The notes under the pieces: generated by a model
Told to the model about the DNA's origin: nothing
The model's input: the letters and a program-made list of their open reading frames with translations, nothing else
Database searches by the model: none
Origin: Chrysoporthe austroafricana
Lineage: Eukaryota > Ascomycota > Sordariomycetes > Diaporthales > Cryphonectriaceae
Length of the DNA: 64,000 nt
Assembly: GCA_001051155.2 (NCBI GenBank)
Contig: JYIP02000005.1
Span: forward strand, 4,712,001-4,776,000
Direction of reading: 5' to 3'
In this document: piece after piece, positions 54,896 through 64,000 of the stretch
Numbering within the stretch: position 1 is the stretch's first letter
Layout: the number at the start of each line of letters is the position of its first letter
Made by a program: the position numbers and the translations under genes

Positions 54896-57800
54896 GGTCC
54901 AAAGCGGCCCCAGGTCTCGCAATCACCTACGGAAGGATGGCTCCGTTGCCCTCTTCTCTGGAAAACGCGCTTAGCGACTGCAGCAGACGAGGAGGCAACA
55001 CCGCCTCGCTTCGCGACTCATTCTCCCGCCTAGCGATGCCCCTCGATGTGGAGAGCAGCGCAAGATCAGAGACGATATCGACATAACATACGGGCGACTC
55101 GACGGGACACGATTCCTCCCTGTCATGGTTATAGACATCTTGAAAAGCTCCACACATCGGGCGACCCATGACGAAGGAGCACGCGCGGCTGTGACTTCCG
55201 CAAGGCCACACTCCAAGGGAACGACATCACAATCTTTCCCATTACGGACAATTCTCTGAGCAATGGCCAGCGGTTATGGCGACTCAGTGTCTGGCTGCAA
55301 TGACTCGTGGCCTTCTCAATCCTGCTGCCGACAGCCCTGCAATCTTGACCTGACCCATCCAATTACAACATCACGGCGCATGGTCTGGTTAAAATTCATT
55401 TTTGTTATCACGTTCGGCATGGAGTTCTGGAGGCAGGACCTGGAATTTGGCATGATAGACGTCATACAAAAAAGTATTGTTTTGTTTCCTTGGCGGAGGA
55501 GGGGGTGGTGACTTGGTGAGTTCGGTGCGGGTCCGGAAGGTCAACATGGTAGCTGCTCCATAGAAAGAACCTTTTTCTCCTACGCGCAGTAAGTCAATAA
55601 ATCAATGACTCGAGCGTCTTGGCTGGCAGAAGGGAGAAAGTTCACACATTCGTACCAAGGAAAGCAGATGAGATTCGGACTAGACCAATAAATTAGAAAG
55701 TCACGGTAGCCGTAATGTCGCCTCCTAAACATCAACATCGCAGTCTTCAGTCTTTACCTGGTGTTGCCTTCGTTGTACGATCTACGGCTCCTTAGTTCGG
55801 GCCTTTGTTTTAAAGGGGTTCGGGGGAGAAAAGGAAACAGAGAAAGAAATCGAGGTGGTCCTCCGGGCTGGCCTGGTTCCGGCGGATGCCATGTCTAAGA
55901 TCGGTAATGTTTCTCTGCATGTCCGTCGGCTTGCCGTGGGTTCGGGGCCGCAACTAAGTTTATTATTTCCGTAACGACACGGCGTACCATAGTAAACACC
56001 TAGAACCCTTGCGACTGCAGCAGGATGACTCGTACAGTACCCGATGTCTTGCATATATGTCACGAGGTATGCAGGTAGGTAGGGCTGACGCGGCCTTGTG
56101 TCCATCACCAAGGATGGCGCTTATTTCTTGCAGAGGAGGATGTTCCCGTGATTAAGGTAACTTCCAAGGCTGCCCAAGTCTGTACAGTGAACAGGAACCA
56201 GCCACTCGTCGAAATCTGAGTGATCAACTACACGCACTCGTCCAGAGCAAAGTTTCATGTCTCTTTCTATGATCCATTGCTCTGATGAATCGGCCCATGA
56301 AAGCCATCAAGAACACCATATTTCCGTCAGCAACCCAATGCCAAGAGATCGTCTGATGTTTCAGTGAGAGCGCAACCAGTGCTCGCCCTTCCACAATTAT
56401 TGAGAGGCATCATTTGAGAAATGATGCATCGTTAGTTCGATATCATTGAAGCCAGACACACAAGTAGCATACCATCAGAGATGTTCTACGTGAAATCCCT
56501 TCCGTAGCTTGCGGGTGCGCTTTTAGATCGATCCGGATGTCGGTCATCTCGTCTGGATCTACACATAGAGGCTGTAGCTACCGCAAGTAGTATATAGGTA
56601 TCCCAAATAACACCTAATAGAATCTCCCGAAGAGACCTTCAGCTACATCATTCTCTGAAGACATAAGTTCCAGTACAGCAGAGGGTAAATACCAACAGTC
56701 TCTGTGACAACGGGATTGCCCTAATGCACACCAGCAGAGCCGCCGTGTCTTGGCAATCGTTGTCAGAGGCGAATATCCGGAGAACTCCCGAGGTCGGTCG
56801 AAAGGCGATGCTCCTGCAAGAGATACCTAGGTACCTTAAATTACGTCGGACCAGAAATACGCGTAAATACGCATAAGAGAGAGACGCCTAATTTATAGTT
56901 CTCTCTAATAATGGTGTAGATCCAGCTGGAGCTGTGTGAAGGACAGTTTCAAAACCAAATTCTCATCGACGGCTCCGGCAACGACTTATTTGAGTGCCTT
57001 AAAAGAATGGTCTGCTCTATATAACTATCTAGGCAGTATGGACCGGAGGAAGCTCATTCACATCGACCCTTGGCTCGGACCCATCTCGCTTTGGCGTCCA
57101 TTGTCCATATATACTTCTTTCCAGAAAGAAAGAGCTATATAGTGGCCTGAACCTAGTACACCGAGCCCACATTTCGCTCAGTCTTATAGTGCTTCGATAC
57201 ATTTGCTTGACCTATTAGTACAATAATGGTCATGAGAAGCTTGGTCCAGACAATCCAGGGCGCATCCGCTTATCTGATCAGCCGCGGTGGAGCCATTGCT
57301 CAGGTTCAAATTCCAGTCTTCATGCGCGTTAGAATCTTCGGTTCAGTCTTGACTATCGAGGTGTGGACAGGTGACCTAAGATCACCTCCCGGAATGAAAT
57401 CTTCCGGACCACACGCCGTAGACAGACCGTCATTTCGCGCAGCACTTGCTAGCAGGTTTGTCACTGACACAGTATCTTCATTTCACATTACCACGATCTA
57501 TCACAATTAAACGGATGTCTGTGGCATGAACGTGGCTGAGAAACCCACCCGCTAGTAGGAGCGTATGTCTGGCCATCACAACCGATATCAAGACCAGAAA
57601 CCGGAGTCTAGTTGGTGATGTCACCAAAGAAGTGCACAGAGAGAAACCCGCAGACACAAAGACTAGCGGCAGCAGAGACGATGATGACCTGTCGACAGCC
57701 AAAGGCGTTGAATCTACTACAACCCTGGTACTGATGTCCAGACACGAGAAATAAGAGCAAAGCCGACAAGGCTCCTCGATGCATACGACACCAAGCGGAG

Positions 57801-60119
57801 CATCGATCAGAGGGCGGGCGTTTGCGATCCTGTGCCGAAAGTCGAGGACGATGTCCCGGTCACACATCGTGCCCCATCACCATGTCCATCTATCGGATGG
57901 GGTCACTTGGGGAGCGGGAAGAATGCCCAACGTGAGACGGCGCGCTGGCAAGCCTTCTTGAAGCGTGTTCTCTGCGCATGGCGTTTCGCCAAGGACACCA
58001 AACTAAATCTCAAAGCATCCTTGCCGACATCGAAACCAGGGTCATCCGCGGAGTCGTTAGGGAGGCTCTTGCTTGGGCTGTCAGCGACCGTGTCGACGCT
58101 GTACAGACCAGCAAGCTTGACAGACCGAGCTACAAACCAAGAGCGACGAAGGGGAATGGTGGTCCGGAAAACAAGCGGCGGGATTCAAACAAGACCTGGA
58201 GGTGAGATTTCATTGCTTCTGCAGCTCTCACGCCAAGTACTTGGTTCTCTTGGGTCGCGACTGTGTCGTCCTTGCCAGCCTCTGCTGTTCTATTCAGTTT
58301 CTCACGCGCACGAATTTTCTATCGGTGTCTCTACTCGCACATTCGTTAGCTCCAAGATATCTTCTCCGGCTCTATGCGTGAAATATGGAATAGAGACACA
58401 AGTGCGTTCCACGAAGTGATGACGTGAAATCGTCCTCTCTGGGTCCCAGCTGCAATACGACTCTGTACCCCTGATCGACAAGCCAGGACAGCCCTCTAAG
58501 CCTAGCTTCACTCAGCGCTTCGGCTTCGGCTTCACGGCTGCAGGCTGAAGAGGACGCCTGCGCATCCGATTGGCATGCCTGTTGGCACATTCTGGGGGTT
58601 GGCTTGAAACGTCTTTACCTATTACGACCTTGCAATCTTCACAATCACATCCCCCGAGATCGAAGCTTGTTCGATCTGTTTCGACATGAGGCTGCCTTGA
58701 CCGCAGCCCTGCAGAGACGACTTAAAAATTCTCTCCTGACAGGCGCGTACAGTAGTGTCGAGACGTTGTCCTCCACGGCCGAATGAGTCGTTTGACGGCT
58801 CCGAAGCCCAGGCAGTAATTTCCCAATTTTAACCCACACTATACTAGCGGGTGGCTTTTAGCACCCGGCATCTCACCGTTACCAAATGCGTCATCAGCGG
58901 ATGCGTCGGTGATTTTCCCGCCTATGACCCAGTTTTGCGATCCGGCCCCTTTCTTCTCTCGTGTGAGCGGCAGGAGGAGATGACCAAACCTTAGCGGCCG
59001 TCTCAAAGGCCAACATCATTGAGCACCCGAGTTGAGCTGATAGCCTGAAGGGAGAGGGAGAGGGAGATGCACCCATCAGGTCATCGTCCCAAGTGTGTGG
59101 CAGGGCCACTGACAAGAGACCAATGTCGTCGCCCACGCTGACGGGTACCGATCTGAAAGCCTCCACGGGGCCGCGCAAGCAAACGCAGCTCTCCCTCCTG
59201 AGGACACCATAGTATACAAGATGAAGACAAGCACTACCCTGCGTCGATGCACCCCATGCACGTACACATCACTACCAAGGCTGGTGAGATTCAGATGCGC
59301 GCACAAGGTTGTCGTCTAAGCTGTGCATGATGTTTGGGGCTCAGTGCAGAGATGGATGAGAAAGGGTGTTGACGATCATAGGCTGTTTACTGTTCATCTT
59401 ACTGATATCTGCATCACCCATGGGGTCCCCACCATTGCATGCAGTTTTAGTTCCTCCGAGTGGGTGTCGCGCCTTTTGTCGATGTTGTTTCGCACCTAAC
59501 CTCCTTATCTCTCTCTGATCTCCGCGCCTAATTCCGGTTCCGCAACCTCGCCTTGCTTTCATTTCCTTCCTCTCCTCGCCCCGAATCACCGGTATATGAC
59601 TGGTCTGTCGCACATCTGACCATCTTGATGGGCGTGCTGTGGCTGTAATAACGGAGGACATGCAGCTCTTGGCGATCGCCCGCCAATAAACTCTATCGGC
59701 CATCCTAACCGCGCGAGGCTGGGTTCCGGCACAACTGCTAGCTAACCGCGCTACGCCAATCGTTGACCTTCGAAACCAACAAGAGCCCAGCCGCCCCGGC
59801 TTCAGCCTCATCAGCACATTTCTCCAAAGCTGAGTCCGCCGGCCCTGTTGGCCTACAGTCCACTGCAGCTCTCGGCCTGCGCAGACAGGGCCGCAACAGC
59901 CGGCCCATCACCTCTCCAGCCCCGACAACGTGCAGCTGTCAGCCTGACGAATACCGAAGTCCTGGGAACGTTGATGCAGACATTGGGAATGGGAGCCTAG
60001 GGCCCTAACAGCCAGACATCCAGGAATCACATGCGACCGCTGGTCTCCCGTCGCCTGCTCCTTTGCGAGGGCTCTTGCGAATCCCAGAAGAGGCTCGGGA
60101 AGGAACCGGTGCGGGAGAC
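54896..60119. other. Long gene-poor region
   Basis: Open frames such as 57478-57867 (-) and 57832-58419 (+) overlap in opposite directions and show no motif. The last 400 bp is the promoter and leader of the F-box gene. The palindromic CCTAGGTACCTTAA motif occurs near 56826. No RNA gene or transposon was recognised. Confidence 0.5.
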
Positions 60120-62900
60120 ATGGCGGTCGTTGACAGGCCACGGCCGGTCTCGGTGGTGCAGAGACCGCCGACGATGGGATCATGGGATGATCTTATGAAG
60201 CGCAACCGCAGTCGCAGGGACAGTATGGGCCAGGGTGGTCGCTCCGAAAACGATGCAAGGCGGCGGCCCCAGAGCAGCGGTGGTGCCTCCACCATGACTG
60301 GACCAGCGAATGGCCGTGCGAGCGAGAGGCCGCAGAGCAGCGGGGAAGACTTCGCCGCGAGAGGCACAGCAAGTGGTCTTGTGGATGGCACTGCCACACA
60401 CATGAGACCACGCACCATGATGCACCATCCGGACCAACGAACGTCACAGGCCTTTGCAGCTCACGTCGCATCCTTAAACAGAAAACCTTCGCCGCTCAGG
60501 ACGGTCAGGACGGTCAAATCCAGCGATTCTCTGCCTGAGATCAGTTCCCGTCGGGCGTCGCCCCAGGAGAACAGCTACAACATTGACAGCCCGCAGGCTG
60601 AGAAGGAGCCTATGAAGCGGCCACAAATGTATGCCAGGCCGCAACGCCTAACCGGTGCCGCCAAGATGGCCGAGACGAACGAGAATCGCCAATCTGAACC
60701 ATTTCAATCTTTTGATTCGGTGATGAACAAACAGGGCCGGATGCGGGCAATGAGTTGGGGTCCCATGTCAGCAGATCAGGAGAATATGTCCTTCGCGACC
60801 TTTCCGCAGCCGACTATGCCAAATGGCAGGCCCGGAGCTGGTTGGCAGCGACGATCAGATATGATCAAACAGGTTCGCGTGCCAAGGCCGGGCCCCAACG
60901 AGAGCTTCACAAAACTACCTGACGAGGTGCTGCGGATGATCTTGGATCACCTGAAGATGCTCCATCTAGAGGCGCGGAGCTGCAGCTGCGCGACATGTTG
61001 GATGCGCGATTGCTGCTCGGTCGCTGTGTGCAACAGGCGGTGGCTCCGGGTCGCTCGAGCCACGCTGTACGAGGATATTCAGCTGGTGGGCCCGGATAGC
61101 GCTGCGCAGAGAAAACAGTATCGAAGCGTCTTCTCTACAAGGCTCGTTCTTCTTCGGAGGAGTCTTCGGTCTGACCCCAAGATCGCCGCAATAGTCCGCA
61201 CTATCAAGGTGCCAGCCCTTCCAGACGAGGCTCCGCTGGAATCAGAAGCATACCACGATATTGTTGCCTCGGTGGTGATGGCTTGCCCTAACTTGGAGCG
61301 GCTAAACGGCTTTTATCCTGCCTACAACCACAGCGACAGCAGGCTATTTCACGCCTTATCAACGAGGAAAAAGCTCAAGGACATGACCTGGGTCATCGAC
61401 ACGGCAGCAGCCGAGTCGGAGGGTCCTGATCAACAAGTGCGCGTCGCCAAGACCAAGAACCGTCAGTCCAAGCATGTAGCCTCGGTGGAACGTCTCTCCC
61501 ATCCATTCAACTACCTGCCAGTCCAGCTCGCCAATAATTTTGTGCGGCATCATATGGATTGGAGCGAGCTATCTCACCTGACCATTCACTGTCTTCCTGG
61601 CGCGAACCTTCACACTCCTAACGGCCTCATCAGCGTTATCCTGACCTATTTACCCTCGTTGCGGTCACTGTACCTATCAGGCGTACCTGCGCCATCTTTT
61701 GATGACAGTAGTCTGCTAGCCCTGACAAAGCCTCTGAGGAAGCTCGGGTTTTCACGTTGCTCCGGAGTGACCACCGCCGGTCTGGCCATATTTGCAACGC
61801 ATGACTCGGCCAAGGATCTCGAGACCCTAACTCTCATCCATCAGAACATTGACTCGCTCCCAGCCATCGTGCGGATTTTCTCGAAGCTCTCGAAACTCAC
61901 CGCCTTCAGCATCGTGCAGGCCATGGCGCCCATACCAGATGGTGACTTCTTCTGTTTTATGCCGTATGTTGCGTCCCGGTCCCTAAAAATGCTTCACTGG
62001 GATATCTTCGAGAGCACGCTCGCCGAGCGGAACGGGGAGGGTGGTGCCACTAGGACAGACGACCTCCTCGCGCGGAGCATTGCCGCCAACGGCTTCCCCA
62101 GTCTGCGCTTCTTACGCACGCCCTGCGATGCGGGTGGCATATTTCAGGCTCTCTGCAAGCCCAAGGAGCGGGTCGAGCTCCCTGGCGACAGGTACCGGAC
62201 TGGCCTAGTGAATCAGGCGTCGACTGCGGGCGCGGCTCGGTCCTCCCCCTTTCCCAGCGGCAATGGCAAGGGCTCTACCGCGAGGCCTTCAAATAGCAGC
62301 AATGCGGCTGACCCCGGCGCTATGTACGATCCGGACGATCGATTGTCATCCGACACGAAGGATAGCGGCAAGGCCTTCGTTCCTGCCCGCGAGGCGGGCA
62401 GCGACCTGCACCAGGCGCGACTCGCGGCTCAGGCGAGGCTGGAGGCCGCACGTCGGTTCCCGCGGATCGAGGTGAATGTCGAGAACGAGGAGGGGGTCCT
62501 GATAGAGTCCTCCGGGCTGGCGGCATACATCGGCGACATCACGAGCAAGATCACCTACCTGCTGTCGCCGGACGCCGGCGGGACAGACGAGCGTGGTGGG
62601 CTGGCCGGCATCGCGGAGCTGCTCTCTGATGGCGCGGAGGACCTGTACGGGAAGGGCGACGCGGCGTCACGAAGCGGCGCCGGTTTCGGGACGGGCTGTG
62701 TTTCGGGCACCCACGTGGTGAAGAAGACCGGTAAGAGTACCAAAGAGGGTGGCGCGGGCGATGCGACAAAGGTCACGGATGGATGCACGGGCCGGTGGAA
62801 CTCGTATAACCACGACAGGACCGCGGCGGACAAGAACGGTGAGGATCGATGGTGGCACACAGAGAGGGGTCGGTGGAGGGGTCCGGTTCAGCTTTCTTGA
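60120..62900 (+). CDS. F-box protein with leucine-rich-repeat-like region (926 aa)
   Basis: This is a single-exon gene. The first 260 residues are Ser/Arg/Pro-rich and disordered. An F-box starts at about residue 263 (FTKLPDEVLRMILDHLKML) and contains a cysteine-rich insert (SCSCATCWMRDCCSV) before its last helix (CNRRWLRVARATLYEDI). Leucine-rich repeat-like units follow between about residues 480 and 650 (LSHLTIHCLPG, LPSLRSLYLSGVPAPSF, LRKLGFSRCSGVTTAGLAIF, LETLTLIHQNI). F-box proteins bind Skp1 in SCF ubiquitin ligases, with the repeats choosing substrates. The C-terminal 200 residues are low-complexity Gly/Ser/Asp-rich. The ATG at 60120 is the first in the frame; upstream open sequence in the same phase is interrupted by a stop at 60006-60008. 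Confidence 0.88.
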   Translation: MAVVDRPRPVSVVQRPPTMGSWDDLMKRNRSRRDSMGQGGRSENDARRRPQSSGGASTMTGPANGRASERPQSSGEDFAARGTASGLVDGTATHMRPRTMMHHPDQRTSQAFAAHVASLNRKPSPLRTVRTVKSSDSLPEISSRRASPQENSYNIDSPQAEKEPMKRPQMYARPQRLTGAAKMAETNENRQSEPFQSFDSVMNKQGRMRAMSWGPMSADQENMSFATFPQPTMPNGRPGAGWQRRSDMIKQVRVPRPGPNESFTKLPDEVLRMILDHLKMLHLEARSCSCATCWMRDCCSVAVCNRRWLRVARATLYEDIQLVGPDSAAQRKQYRSVFSTRLVLLRRSLRSDPKIAAIVRTIKVPALPDEAPLESEAYHDIVASVVMACPNLERLNGFYPAYNHSDSRLFHALSTRKKLKDMTWVIDTAAAESEGPDQQVRVAKTKNRQSKHVASVERLSHPFNYLPVQLANNFVRHHMDWSELSHLTIHCLPGANLHTPNGLISVILTYLPSLRSLYLSGVPAPSFDDSSLLALTKPLRKLGFSRCSGVTTAGLAIFATHDSAKDLETLTLIHQNIDSLPAIVRIFSKLSKLTAFSIVQAMAPIPDGDFFCFMPYVASRSLKMLHWDIFESTLAERNGEGGATRTDDLLARSIAANGFPSLRFLRTPCDAGGIFQALCKPKERVELPGDRYRTGLVNQASTAGAARSSPFPSGNGKGSTARPSNSSNAADPGAMYDPDDRLSSDTKDSGKAFVPAREAGSDLHQARLAAQARLEAARRFPRIEVNVENEEGVLIESSGLAAYIGDITSKITYLLSPDAGGTDERGGLAGIAELLSDGAEDLYGKGDAASRSGAGFGTGCVSGTHVVKKTGKSTKEGGAGDATKVTDGCTGRWNSYNHDRTAADKNGEDRWWHTERGRWRGPVQLS

Positions 62901-64000
62901 CCGCGGGGCGGGAGTGCTCGGGGACCATGATTGAGGGAGAAGGTGACATGCATGTACAGCACAGCGGCATAACCGGAGTTCATGGGGTTGCCACGACGGC
63001 TAGAGGGTCAACGACTTGTATGATCTCGGGTAAATTCCTTTAGATTAGCAATAACCGATAATGTCTTTCTGTTCATAGCTAGAACTGATGTATCCTACGC
63101 CACGCTTCCAGTCGTAGCGCAGTATCCAGCTTCTCTTGGTCTCCGGCGCGTGAACACCGTGGCCCGCGACGTCGACAGCGATAGAACTGTCCAGGAGACC
63201 GACTTGAGTACAGCCCGGAGCACTGCACAGAAGGACGGGGTCCACAGCCGCATATACATTGAAAGTCTCGCAAGGAGTAGGAGCTTGAAACTGCCCACGG
63301 TTCAGAGCCTTTCTAGCTGAAGGGAAGACGCAGGCACGCGCGCGTGAGGTTCCGTGATACAATATCTCGTCCTGTCGGCAGTCGAAGCTCAACACCGAAA
63401 TGGCAACCGAAGGTGAGCCTGTCCCTCAGCTGTGGACAGGCATTCGCATCTCAAGGCCTCGCCTCTCTCCAGTACTCGAGGCGGTCAGTGAGCCGCAGCG
63501 TCTCCGCTAGGTAGCGATCGTTGAAGCAAGCTCAGAGCAGTCTTGACCGGGGACTGCTTCGGTGGACGGTATAGACACTACATGACTTGGAAAGACGAGC
63601 GAGAACATGAATGAGAGGAGCGCGCACATGTCAAGGCTAGATTAGGGCCTTGAAAGACGACCTGTACGTAGAAGTTCGTCACCTGCTCTTGTCCAGCCTG
63701 TGTCTTGGCGAGTGGCACTCTAATACTAGGGCAATTATCTGTTGATAGTACTCCTGTCACAGACAATACATCTTGCACGCAAGACAGGACACCTACATGA
63801 GACAAGATGACGGTGAGCATCACAGATACGCTAAGGGAAACGTCTTGCTGAAGATGTGGTGGAAGTTGAGCCGTCAAGGTACGTACCCTGATGCCCCGGC
63901 GTAGGATCCCTGTCGTCAGCCACCTCGCTTGCCGGCCGGACGCGACAAGGCAACAGGAGCTTGAGTAAGCTCGCTGGACTGTGCTAGGCCCTGCGACGAC
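62901..64000. other. Intergenic to window end
   Basis: This is the 3' flank of the F-box gene. Short frames on both strands show no motif, and a gene crossing the window end cannot be excluded. Confidence 0.5.

Noticed and set aside
57478..58419. Overlapping open frames on both strands
   Set aside because: Opposite-strand overlap, no motifs and no consistent splice sites. Not enough to call a gene.
59690..59790. tRNA-like GCGTAGCGCGGTTAGC string on the minus strand
   Set aside because: No T-arm consensus, no acceptor stem pairing and no pol III terminator in place. Coincidental similarity to a D arm.
1..64000. CRISPR array, prophage, bacterial operon or plasmid features
   Set aside because: Spaced direct repeats, Shine-Dalgarno-led gene runs and bacterial mobile genes are absent, and introns show the DNA is fungal nuclear.

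Overview
The window looks like a chromosomal segment of a filamentous ascomycete (Pezizomycotina, probably Sordariomycetes). The evidence is short introns of about 55-125 nt with GTAAGT/GTGAGT-type donors, gene families typical of these fungi (HET domain, fungal rhodopsin-like membrane protein, DUF7730-like, F-box, cytochrome P450), an intron-containing nuclear tRNA, and long GC-balanced intergenic stretches. No rRNA, CRISPR array, replication origin, intact transposon or viral gene was seen. The species cannot be fixed from sequence alone. Exon boundaries were placed by hand from splice motifs, reading phase and family patterns, and are given in each entry.

Layout. 0.2-2.8 kb: a GFA/CENP-V-like zinc protein and a fungal rhodopsin-family seven-helix membrane protein, both on the minus strand. 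6.1-8.0 kb: an intronless DHA1-type MFS transporter with a His-rich tail. 11.5-16.8 kb: a secreted GH78-like alpha-L-rhamnosidase, a glutathione S-transferase and an ATP-grasp protein. 18.6-22.8 kb: a HET-domain protein, a possible solo LTR, a disordered 199-residue protein and a tRNA-Ala(UGC) gene with an 8-nt intron. 22.9-30.2 kb: a catabolic-looking group made of an acyl-CoA dehydrogenase, an MFS transporter with an 11-nt microexon, a FAD monooxygenase divergent from the transporter, and a decayed aldo-keto reductase.

30.6-46.6 kb is the densest part: a DUF1275 membrane protein, a flavocytochrome-b2-like hydroxyacid dehydrogenase ending in the peroxisomal signal SKL, a PNPOx-like flavin protein, a Rossmann-fold NmrA/epimerase-like protein, a DUF7730-like protein, a complete cytochrome P450, an SGNH hydrolase with a polyalanine tract, and COP9 signalosome subunit 4. 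47.2-60.1 kb is nearly gene-free and decayed. It holds a P450 pseudogene, simple repeats, a 13-bp minisatellite and one plausible very small gene. 60.1-62.9 kb carries a 926-residue F-box/leucine-rich-repeat-like protein.

Working together. COP9 subunit 4 and the F-box protein both belong to the cullin-RING ubiquitin system. The MFS transporter and FAD monooxygenase near 26-28 kb share an 833-bp bidirectional promoter with two CCCC/GGGG dyads, so co-regulation for uptake or export and oxidation of an aromatic-type compound is a reasonable inference. No complete secondary-metabolite backbone gene is present. I did not find a clearly new biological system. The best leads are the SKL-ending flavocytochrome b2-like enzyme, the microexon transporter with its dyad promoter, the ATP-grasp protein, and the decayed 47-60 kb island.
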